Shown one piece after another: positions 55,220 through 64,000 of a stretch of 64,000 nucleotides of DNA; the first letter of the stretch is position 1, and each line of letters starts with the position of its first letter. A model generated the notes under the pieces. The model searched no databases, was not told the DNA's origin, and worked only from the letters and a program-made list of their open reading frames with translations. Position numbers and translations under genes: made by a program. The DNA is taken from contig NC_077231.1 in NCBI RefSeq assembly GCF_027887165.1, positions 191,098,834-191,162,833 of the forward strand, in the 5' to 3' direction. The stretch comes from Monodelphis domestica (lineage: Eukaryota > Chordata > Mammalia > Didelphimorphia > Didelphidae).

Positions 55220-58200
55220 TCACCTTCGATTGTACCACAATGTATCAGTCTCTGTGTACAATGTTTTCCTGGTTCTGCTCCTTTCGCTCTGCATCACTTC
55301 CTGGAGGTTGTTCCAGTCTCCATGGAATTCCTCCACTTTATTATTCCTTTCAGCACAATAGTATTCCATCACCAACATATACCACAATTTGTTCAGCCAT
55401 TCCCCAATTGATGGGCATCCCCTCGTTTTCCAATTTTTGGCCACCACAAAGAGTGCAGCTATGAATATTCTTGTACAAGTCTTTTTCCTTATTATCTCTT
55501 TGGGGTACAAACCCAGCAGTGCTATAGCTGGATCAAAGGACAGACAGTCTTTTATCACCCTTTGGGTATAGTTCCAAATTGCCCTCCAGAATGGCTGAAT
55601 CAATTCACAACTCCACCAGCAATGAATTAGTGTCCCCACTTTGCCACATCTCCTCCAGCATTCATTACTTTCCATAGCTGTTATGTTAGCCAATCTGCTA
55701 GGTGTGAGGTGATACCTCAGAGTTGTTTTGATTTGCATCTCTCTGATTATAAGAGATGTAGAGCACTTTTTCATGTGCTTATTAATAGTTTTGATTTCTT
55801 TGGCTGAGAACTGCCTGTTCATGTCCCTTGCCCATTTATCATTGGAGAATGGCTTGATTTTTTGTACAATTGATTTAGTTCTTTGTAAATTTGAGTAACT
55901 AAACTTTACTTTGTCAGAGGTTTTTATGAAGATTGTTTCCCAATTTGTTGCTACCCTTCTGATTTTGATTACATTGATTTTGTTTGTGCAAAAACTTTTT
56001 AATTTGATGTATTCCAGATTATTTATTTTGCATTTTGTAACTCTTTCTAAGTCTTGCTTGGTTTTGAAGTCTTTCCCTTCCCAAAGGTCTGACATGTATG
56101 CTATTCTGTGTTCGCCTAATTTTCTTATAGTTTTCTTCTTTATGTTCAAGTCATTCAATCATTTTGGATTTATCTTGGTGTAGGGTGTGAGGTGTTGATC
56201 TAAACCTAATCTTTCCCACACTGTCCTCCAATTTTCCCAGCAGTTTTTATGAAATAGTGGATTTTTGTCCCCAAAGCTGGGATCTTTGGGTTTGTCATAT
56301 ACTGTCTTGCTGAGGTCGCTTGCCCCCAGTCTATTCCAGTGATCCTTTCTGTCTCTTAGCCAGTACCAGATTGTTTTGGTGACTGCTGCTTTATAATATA
56401 GTCTGAGATCTGGGACTGCAAGGCCCCCTTCCTTTGTATTTTTTTCATTATTTCCCTGGATATCCTTGATCTTTTGTTCTTCCAAATGAATTATTTTTCC
56501 AAATTCCAAATTAGTTGTGGTTTTTTCTAAATCAGTAAAAAAATTTTTTGGAAGTTCCATGGGTATGGCACTAAATAGATAGATGAGTTTGGGTAGGATG
56601 GTCATTTTTATTATATTGGCTCGTCCTACCCATGAGCAGTTAATGTTCTTCCAATTGTTCAAGTCTAGTTTTAGTTGTGTGGAAAGTGTTTTGTAGTTGT
56701 GTTCATATAGTTCCTGTGTTTGTCTCGGGAGATAGATTCCTAAGTATTTTATTTTGTCTAAGGTGATTTTAAATGAGATTTCTCTTTCTAGTTCTTGCTG
56801 CTGAGCTGTGTTGGAATTATATAGAAATGCTGATGACTTATGTGGGCTTATTTTGTATCCTGCAAATTTGCTAAAGTTGTTGATTATTTTGATTAGCTTT
56901 TTGGTTGAATCTCTAGGATTCTTTAAGTAGACCATCATGTCATCTGCAAAGAGCGATAATTTGGTCTCCTCCTTGCTTATTTTAATGCCTTCAATTTCTT
57001 TTTCTTCTCTAATTGCTACTGCTAGTGTTTCTAATACAATGTCAAATAATAGAGGTGATAATGGGCATCCTTGTTTCACTCCTGATCTTAATGGGAATGG
57101 ATTTAATTTATCCCCATTGCAGATATTAGTTGATGGTTTTAGATATATACTGTTTATTATTTTTAGGAACGACCCTTCTATTCCTATGCTTTCTAGTGTT
57201 TTTAGTAGGAATGGGTGTTGTATTTTATCAAAGGCTTTTTCTGCATCTATTGAGATAATCATGTGGTTCTTGTTAGTTTGCTTGTTGATGTGGTCAATAA
57301 TGTGGATGGTTTTCCTAATATTGAACCAGCCCTGCATCCCTGGTATAAATCCTACTTGATCATGGTGGATGACCCTTCTGATCACTTGCTGGAGTCTTTT
57401 TGCTAGTATCCTATTTAAGATTTTTGCATCTATATTCATTAGGGAGATTGGTCTATAATTTTCTTTCTCTGTTTTTGGCCTGCCTGGCTTTGGAATTAGT
57501 ACCATGTTTGTGTCATAAAAGGAGTTTGGTAGAACTCCCTCTTTGCTTATTATGTCAAGTAGTTTGTGTAGTATTGGAGTTAGCTGTTCTTTTAATGTTT
57601 GATAGAATTCACTGGTGAATCCCTCAGGCCCTGGGGATTTTTTCTTAGGAAGTTCTTTGATGGCCTGTTGGATTTCTTTTTCTGATATGGGATTATTTAA
57701 GAAATCTATTTCTTCTTCTGTTAGTCTAGGCAATTTATATTTTTGTAAATATTCATCCATATCACCTAGGTTGGTATATTTATTGCCATATAGTTGGGCA
57801 AAGTAGTTTTTAATGTTTGCCTTAATTTCCTCTTCATTGGAGGTGAGATCCCCCCTTTCATCCTTGATGCTGTTAATTTGCCTTTCTTCTTTCTTTTTTT
57901 AATTAGATTGACCAATACTTTGTCTATTTTGTCTGTTTTTTCAAAGTACCAGCTTATAGTCTTGTTTATTAGCTCAATAGTTCTGTCACTTTCGATTTTA
58001 TTAATTTCTCCCTTAATTTTTAGGATCTCTAGTTTGGTTTTCTTCTGGGGGTTTTTAATTTGTTCGTTCTCAAGTTTTTTGATTTGCATTTCCAATTCCT
58101 TGATCTCTGTCCTCCCTAATTTGTTAATATATGCACTCAGGGATATAAATTTTCCTTTAAGTACTGCCTTGGCTGCATCCCATAAGGTTTGAAAGGATGT

Positions 58201-59028
58201 CTCGCCATTGTCATTTTCCTCAACAAAATTATTAATTGTTTCTATGATTTCTTCTCTAACTAACCAATTTGGGAGTATCATATTATTTAATTTCCAATTA
58301 ATTATTTATTTGGCTCTCCATGTACTCTTACCAATCAATATTTTTATTGTCTTGTGATCTGAAAAGGCTGCATTTATTATTTCTGCTTTTCTGTATTTGA
58401 GTGCCATGTTTCTGTGACCTAGTGTATGATCTATTTTTGTGAATGTGCCATATGGTGCTGAGAAGAAGGTGTATTCCTTTTTGTCCCTATTTCTTTTTCT
58501 CCATATGTCTATTAACTCTAATTTTTCTAAGATTTCATTCACCTCTTTTACCTCTTGTTTATTTTTTGGTTTGATTTATCTAAATTTGATCATGGTTGGT
58601 TCAAGTCTCCCACTAATATGGTTTTACTGTCTATTTCCTCCTTAAATTCTCCTAGTTTCTCTATTAAAAATTTGGATTATATTCCATTTGGTGCATACAT
58701 GTTGATTAGTGATATTTCCTCATTGTCTATACTCCCTTTTAACAGAATATATTTACCTACTTTTGATCGGGTCTATTTTTGCTTTGGCTTTGTCAGATAT
58801 CATGATTGCAACTCCTGCCTTCTTTCTATCAGTTGAGGCCCAAAAGGTCTTACTCCAACCTTTAATTCTAACCTTGTGAGTGTCAACCCACCTCATATGT
58901 GTTTCTTGAAGACAATAAATGGTAGGGTTTTGGGTTCTAATACAATCTGCTATTTGTCTATGTTTTATGGGTGAGTTCATCCCATTCACATTCAAAGTTA
59001 TGATTGTCATTTGTGGATTCGCTGGCAT
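55220..59028 (-). pseudogene. L1 ORF2 (endonuclease-reverse transcriptase), disrupted
   Basis: ORF2 normally nicks target DNA and reverse-transcribes L1 RNA. The start MPANPQMTIITLNVNG and CLQETHMRW show the apurinic-type endonuclease. The longest open stretch (57760-56159, 533 codons) holds the [20 protein letters not shown] and the catalytic FADD at residues 271-274 of that stretch. The C-terminal part (56158-55220) keeps the cysteine-rich block (CWRRCGKVGTLIHCWW). Visible lesions are a frameshift near 58755 and further stops to about 58545, a TAA at 58306-58308, a frameshift near 57765, and a TGA at 56159-56161 where related L1s have Trp. The region should be about 1270 codons. Confidence 0.93.
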
Positions 59029-59717
59029 TTTGATATCTTCCCCTAGTTCTGACCTTTCTTCTTTAGCTATCTCCTTTTGAACCAGTGATTTACTTTAGAT
59101 CAGTCCCCCTAGTCCCCTCCCTTGATATGCTTCCCTTTCTAGCCCCTCCCTTTTTATGCTCCCTTCCCCTCCCCCCTCTCCTTCCCTCCCTTTTTATACT
59201 CACTCCCCCCTCCCCCTCCTTAATTTTCCTTTCTTTCTTGCCCTATTGGATAAGATAGAATTCAGGATCCCACTGGATCTAGATGTTTTCCCCTCTCAGA
59301 TTTGATTTCACTGAGAGTAAGGTTTAAGTAATTCCACTTCACACTCTCTTCCTCTCCTTCTCATATGAGAGTTCTTCCCCTCCCCTTCCCATGCATATCT
59401 TTATATGGGAAAGATTATTCTATTAAGTCCTCCCCTATTTCTTGAAGTAAATCTTAGTGTTATAGATGGTTCCCCCCCTCCCTTTTCCTTTCTTTGCTCC
59501 CACTTTCCCCAAATCTTCTTAATGCCCCAATCTTTCCCTACGCATGTGTCTTCTAACTACTCTTATGATGCATACAATTTTTGAGAGTTACACAAAACAT
59601 TTCCCCCACATATTAATATATATAATTTGATGTAAATGTAGTCCTTATAGAAGAGAGTTTGACTTAAAGAAAAAGATAAGATTTATCTCCTTTTCCCTTT
59701 CTTTCATATTTACCTTT
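59029..59717 (-). other. L1 inter-ORF spacer, C/T-rich on plus strand
   Basis: No frame. The strong CCCTCCC-type composition at 59100-59220 on the plus strand means a purine-rich RNA sense strand. This spacer is much longer than the short one in human L1. Confidence 0.7.
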
Positions 59718-60698
59718 TCATGTTTCTCTTGCTTTTTGTGCTTGGATATCAAATTTTCCACTAAGTTCTGGTCTTTTCTTAGCAAATGCTTGGAAATTTT
59801 CTATTTTGTTGAATGCCCATACTTTCCCCTGGAAGTATATAGTCAGTTTTGCTGGGTAGTTGATTCTTGGTTGGCGACCCAGCTCTCTTGCCTTTCTAAA
59901 TATCGTGTTCCATGCTTTGCGGTCTTTTAGTGTGTTAGCCACTAAGTCATGTGTGATCCTTATGGGAGCCCCCCTATATCTGAAGCTCCTCTTCTTGGCT
60001 TCTTGTAGGATTTTCTCCTTTTCTTGGAAGCTCTTGAATTTGGCCATTACATTCCTAGGGGTTGTCTTTTGGGGATTTAGTATAGAGGTTGTTCTATGAA
60101 CCCTTTCTATTTCTATTTTGCCCCCTTGCTCCAAAACGTGTGGGCAATTTTCTTTTATAATCTCCTGGAGAATAACATCGAGTTTATTGTTTATCTCTGG
60201 TTTTTCTGGGAGACCGATAATTCAGAGGTTGTCTCTTCTTCCTCTGTTTTCCAGGTCAGTGACCTTTTCAGTGAGATATTTTATGTCTTCTTCTAATTCA
60301 TTAATTTTTTGGCTTTACTTTATTGATTCTTGCTGTTTTATGATCTCACTTTCTTCGAGTTGCTTAATTCTGGTCGTTAGGGACAGGTTTTGCTTTTCAG
60401 CTTTGTCTGCCCTTCTATTGGATGCTTTGAGCTCTTTTTCCAATTGAGCAGTCTTATCTGTCAGACTGCTGATCTCTTTCTCCCATTTTTCTTTCCAGGT
60501 TTCCATCTTTTGGGTAAGCTCCAGTTTGAGATCTTCCAGAGCTTGTTGATAGTTTCCATTTTGGGAGGCATGTTCTTATTTTTTTTGGATTTCATCCTCA
60601 TTCTCCTCTTTTCCTTGGGTACTTCCACCATCAAATTTTTCAATAGTCACCTTTTTCCCTTTCTTCCTGGAGGCTTGATTTTGGGCCATGTGAGTCAT
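59718..60698 (-). pseudogene. L1 ORF1 (RNA-binding chaperone), three nonsense codons
   Basis: ORF1 protein forms trimers that coat L1 RNA. From ATG at 60696-60698 a single frame of 327 codons runs to the stop at 59718-59720 with no frameshift. A coiled coil (heptad-like LEKELKASNRRADKAEKQNL) is followed by the RRM-type region (RNVMAKFKSFQEKEKILQEA) and the C-terminal domain (RGAPIRITHDL). In-frame stops lie at codon 41 (TAA, 60576-60578), codon 128 (TAA, 60315-60317) and codon 159 (TGA, 60222-60224, in a DNL-x-IIGLPE context where CGA is the likely ancestor). Confidence 0.93.
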
Positions 60699-61346
60699 CC
60701 CTTTAGTGGTTTTATTCCCCTTTCCTTTTTGGTCTGGGGTCTGGGTGATATGGGCAGGTTTTTCTGTGAATTTAGGTTGCCTCAGACTAGTTCTTCCCAG
60801 ACTCTGAGGTTTCTAAGAGCGCTGGGCCCCTGATCACAGCCACACTGCCCAGGTGTTCAGCTCCACCCAGATAATCAGTGCGTGGTCCACCCCGGGTGTT
60901 TAGCTCTGCCCAGATGTTCAGCGCAACCTCTCCAAGTACAGCTCCCTGGGCCCCCTTTGCTCAGTGCAGGATTCTCCCATGTTTTTTCCTGGCAGTCCCC
61001 AGATCCCAAGGACCCTGGAGTACCCCCCCAGACAGAGACGTTCCCCACTCACTCGCTGTCCCAGTGAGCTCTCCTGTAGTTCACTCTGGTTTGGTGGGGG
61101 AGGTGGGGGGGAAGGGTGGCTCAGTTCACGTTTCTGTGCAAGCTTTTTCCTCTTTCTTATTATAGTGTGGAAATGTTCAAACCCCACGTACCTTCACCTC
61201 TGTGGGGTACTGGGGAGAACTTGGGAGTCCTTCTGTTCCTCCAAAGGTGATTTTTATGCTCCTTTGATGTAGTCTATTTCGTTCGGTGCCGGGGAGAGGA
61301 AGCGTGTGGCATCTAGATTGCAGGCATGATTACCGGGAAGTCGGTC
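60699..61346 (-). promoter_or_regulatory. L1 5'UTR / internal promoter region
   Basis: GC-rich and CpG-containing compared with the host DNA. It begins GACTTCCCGGTAATCATGCC on the minus strand next to the target duplication. L1 5'UTRs carry the internal promoter; promoter function here is inferred from family knowledge. Confidence 0.75.
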
Positions 61347-61360
61347 AAAGTTCACTTTTC
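61347..61360. repeat. L1 target-site duplication, right copy
   Basis: AAAGTTCACTTTTC, identical to 54832-54845. Confidence 0.92.
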
Positions 61361-61412
61361 CAGAACATGCCATTCCTTGACCATGCTGGGTAGAGAATTC
61401 AAGTGTCACTAC

Positions 61413-61850
61413 TGTTAGAGCCTAAAGGGGGAGAAGAACCCCAAAGGCTCAGACCAGGGGCCAAGGATCTCTTAAGTAAGAGCATGAAATAAAAGCCCAG
61501 AGAGATTAGAATCTTTGGGGTCAGAAGGGCTGCAGAGCTGATAACTACTACCAGCAAAGTTTATTGGAGAGGGGAAGGGTTTATAAAGGAAAAAAAACAC
61601 AGGAGTGAAGGAACAGGGGGAGTATGAGTACATGTGGGGTTCAGCAAATTCATGGTTAAGTGGGTACAAAAACATATTCTTTCTCAAGATTGTTTTTCCA
61701 GCCATCTGTGCCACTTCCTAAGATATTAAGTCTACTGGGATAGGGGAGATATTCACATTCCAATCTTTGTCCTTAGACCTAGAATATTATTTACAAACTT
61801 TGGACCTTTGCTTAATTTATTAAGACCCCAAACTTGGTTTGTCTCTGTCA
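61413..61850 (-). mobile_element. Solo ERV LTR with 6-bp TSD
   Basis: Minus-strand sequence begins TGACAGAGACAAACC and ends CTCTAACA. A TATA box (TTTATAAACCC, plus strand near 61579-61586) is followed about 20 bp later by AATAAACTTTGCTGG (plus TTTATT at 61560-61565). The flanks CACTAC (61407-61412) and TACTAC (61851-61856) form a 6-bp duplication with one mismatch. At 438 bp with no internal genes, it is the product of LTR-LTR recombination. Confidence 0.85.
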
Positions 61851-61964
61851 TACTACCATACCTCTATTACAAACCAAACACCTGCTAATTAGTGCTACAT
61901 TTCTCCCCAGAACTAAATCTGAACACATTTCATATTGTTCTTTTTTATAATTATATTTTATTAT

Positions 61965-62090
61965 AACAGATTTATTTTGGAATCCTATAAATTATATACA
62001 ATTAAAATTTTATTCTGAAAAGAGGTCTACAGGCTCCACCAGCCTGTCAAAGGGCAATGATAGAAAAAGCATTAAGAACCTTTGTTTTAG
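61965..62090 (+). mobile_element. hAT-like MER-type remnant, right end
   Basis: AAAGAGGTCTACAGGCTCCA, CCAGCCTGTCAAAGGGCAAT and AAAGCATTAAGAACCTTTGT parallel the right end of the element at 14810-14995. Confidence 0.5.
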
Positions 62091-62099
62091 CTCCTTTCT

Positions 62100-63705
62100 G
62101 TAACAAGTCCCAGTGCCTCAACTTTCAGTCCACCCAACTCATCCCATCCCACATTATTTACCAACCTATCTAGCTTTGGGGTGCCTAATCCCCACTCCCA
62201 CTCATCCCTTCCAGACATTCAGTACCATGCTTTCAGGTAAGTTTGTGCACCAGAAATCCTTTGCCATTTTAAAGGTAACTATTCTCCTCCCTTTGAACAT
62301 CTTGTGTTAAGGGATTCAAGGTCCTTCAGACTTCATATTTCTGTCTTATCAAGTTCACCTCCATCCCTACCTGCAGTCCTAGATGAGCAGGCAGTGAAGT
62401 TAAGAATCTCTGGAAGCACGATAAAGTGATCCATGGTTCACTCAAGTGAAACGGGAAAAATTTGACAAATAGCAACATGAAGAGTTAGAAAGTAAAGAAG
62501 CAGTAAAGAGACTGAGGAAGGTAAATGACTCAGTTCAACTTAGCAAACTACCTAAATCAAACCAAAGAAAAGCTAGTCATCAATGTCCCATGGCAGGGCT
62601 TGATGGGCGCCAGATGATTTAGATGGAAGTCAGCAGGAGCTATACTGAATCCCAGCTAGGAAAAGACTTCCAGGCTCTCCCAGGAGCAGGTATAATATCA
62701 GTTATGTGTTTATCAGTGACAATACCATTGCAACTCATTGTGAACAGTCAATTAACCACAACAATAACATTGAACAGATAGATACAAATGATAATTTCTT
62801 ATACCAGAAAAGTTCTATTGATGACCTTCTTGACATTGTCACTCCTCAATGACTCTGCCCACCCCTGCCCAGTGCAAAGTAAAAATGATTTTTAATAAAA
62901 ATTCACATCTGTATTCTCTCATTTCCAAGCTCAAACCTACTGAGAAAATGAGAAAAAAATTCAACCCATATGACAAATATGATTATAGTCAAGCAAACAA
63001 AATCCCATATTGTCCATTTCCTAACCCCTTGTCCCCAGCAAATGTCTTAATTATTGCTCTGGATCTATTTCTTCTTTATCAGAAAGTGGTGGGTAGCTTG
63101 ATGTCTGGAATTGTGATTGGGGATTGCTTTAATCAGTTTTTAAAGTTCTTAAAAACACTTTCAAAATTGTTTCGATATATATTATTGCTTTTATTGTAGA
63201 AATTGCCCAGTTAAGCAAAATAAATCCATACATTGGCTATTTCTGCCTGTTTGTGCCTATATACCTCCTCTGACAGAAGGCAGTCATACCTTACCAACAA
63301 TTTGATGAAACCATAATTATTCTCTGCCTTGATCCATTTTCTAAATCTGATCCTTGATACTGATTTGTGATATATGCAACTTATTCTTTGCATTTTGTAT
63401 GATCTTGGAAGGACCCTTGCTTCTAAGTGAAGAAGCAGGCTATCTATAGTGTTAGACTAACTTTTGAGGAGGAGTGAAGTGTAGGGGAAAGATTTGTCAT
63501 GAAAAATTTATTTTTAGGGTGCATTTGTTTTGTTTATGATGAGAAATCTAGATGTCTAGATGTCTTTGCAATTAAAAAGCAGTTCTTTTTGTTTCACAAA
63601 AAAAGGTAAACTGTGACTGTGATATTATTTCAAACTGTAAAATGTGAGAGCTAGAAGGGACTTAATGTAGGTATTATTTCTGTCTCCTCACTCTCTCAAC
63701 CAACC
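62100..63705. other. Repeat-poor stretch, no gene seen
   Basis: The 116-codon plus-strand frame at 62849-63199 is the longest here but has no recognised domain, no splice or promoter context, and ordinary AT-rich composition. Confidence 0.3.
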
Positions 63706-63706
63706 A

Positions 63707-63712
<6 letters not shown>

Positions 63713-63773
<61 letters not shown>
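63713..63773 (+). repeat. (TC)n microsatellite
   Basis: About 30 uninterrupted TC units. The Arg-Glu minus-strand frame over it is a repeat artefact. Confidence 0.97.
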
Positions 63774-63775
<2 letters not shown>

Positions 63776-63807
63776 CACTAACTTTTTTAATGGCGTATAG
63801 AAAGTTC

Positions 63808-64000
63808 TTTTTTTTTTAAAATATGTTTTCCCCATGGTTACATGATTCCTGTTGTCTCTCTCCCCTTTCCTCTCCTGGAGTTGACAAGTCATTCCATGGG
63901 GGTTATACATGTATTATCACTCAAAACCTATTTCCATATTATTCATTTTTGTAATAGAGTAATCTTTTAAAACCAAAACCCCAAATTATATACCCATATA
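63808..64000 (-). mobile_element. L1 3' end, runs off right edge
   Basis: TTTTTTTTAAAATATGTTTT, CCCATGGTTACATGATTCCT, GAGTTGACAAGTCATTCCAT and CATATTATTCATTTTTGTAA match the L1 3' end seen at 33045 and 16358. The remainder and any target duplication lie outside the window. Confidence 0.85.

Larger units (their letters stand above)
54846..61346 (-). mobile_element. Full-length L1 retrotransposon
   Basis: The element is about 6.5 kb on the minus strand, flanked by a perfect 14-bp duplication. Order in element sense: 5'UTR (61346 to about 60699), ORF1 (60698-59718), an inter-ORF spacer of about 690 bp that is C/T-rich on the plus strand, ORF2 (59028-about 55220) and 3'UTR ending in an A-rich tail at 54846. 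Both ORFs carry disabling mutations, so it cannot make its own proteins. The plus-strand frames across it are antisense shadows. Confidence 0.95.

Noticed and set aside
55911..61272. Numerous plus-strand frames of 60-147 codons
   Set aside because: Antisense shadows of the minus-strand L1 ORFs and 5'UTR. They have no independent domain.
62849..63199. 116-codon plus-strand frame
   Set aside because: Within chance expectation for AT-rich DNA of this length. No domain, no splice sites and no promoter context.
63674..63910. Minus-strand Arg-Glu repeat frame
   Set aside because: Produced by the TC microsatellite.

Overview
The window looks like ordinary AT-rich, CpG-poor marsupial nuclear DNA. 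The evidence is the repeat content: many copies of a tRNA-derived SINE starting GGGGCAGCTGGGTAGCTCAG, CORE-SINEs of the MAR1 and MIR types, marsupial-type L1 elements, and old L2/CR1-clade LINE remnants. Opossum or an Australian marsupial would both fit; I cannot settle the species. I see no intact protein-coding gene, no rRNA or functional tRNA gene, and no CRISPR or prokaryotic features. Repeat family names are recognised from memory of consensus sequences, not from a database search.

Layout. 1-1.8 kb: two L1 5'UTR pieces flank a possible LTR. 2.3-5.1 kb: a three-layer nest in which a MIR-like SINE is split by an ERV LTR that is itself split by a young SINE. 5.4-24 kb: old L1, L2 and SINE fragments, microsatellites, two hAT-like remnants and repeat-poor stretches. 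24.8-25.2 kb: a full-length intronless POLR2J (RPB11) retropseudogene with two premature stops. 26-31.2 kb: two long decayed L2 copies in opposite orientation and an inverted pair of L1 3'UTR pieces. 31.27-31.46 kb: 50 uninterrupted CTTT units. 33-38 kb: old L1 pieces. 38.3-47.8 kb: a cluster of LTR-like segments (several with a TATA box and polyA signal) plus a 0.5-kb GAAA/GGAA/GGGA tract. 47.8-54 kb: repeat-poor sequence with SINE/L2 pieces and one candidate protein-coding exon at 53917-54024.

54.85-61.35 kb: a full-length (about 6.5 kb) minus-strand L1 with a 14-bp target-site duplication. Its ORF1 is one unbroken frame carrying three nonsense codons; ORF2 has several nonsense codons and frameshifts. 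A solo LTR with a 6-bp target duplication follows at 61.4-61.85 kb. The window ends inside another minus-strand L1 3' end.

Nothing here works as an operon or pathway. The only evidence for a host gene is the single candidate exon, so the window could be intronic or intergenic. I found no convincing previously undescribed biological system. The most useful second looks are the candidate exon, the nested LTR, the inverted repeats and the very long purine/pyrimidine tracts.
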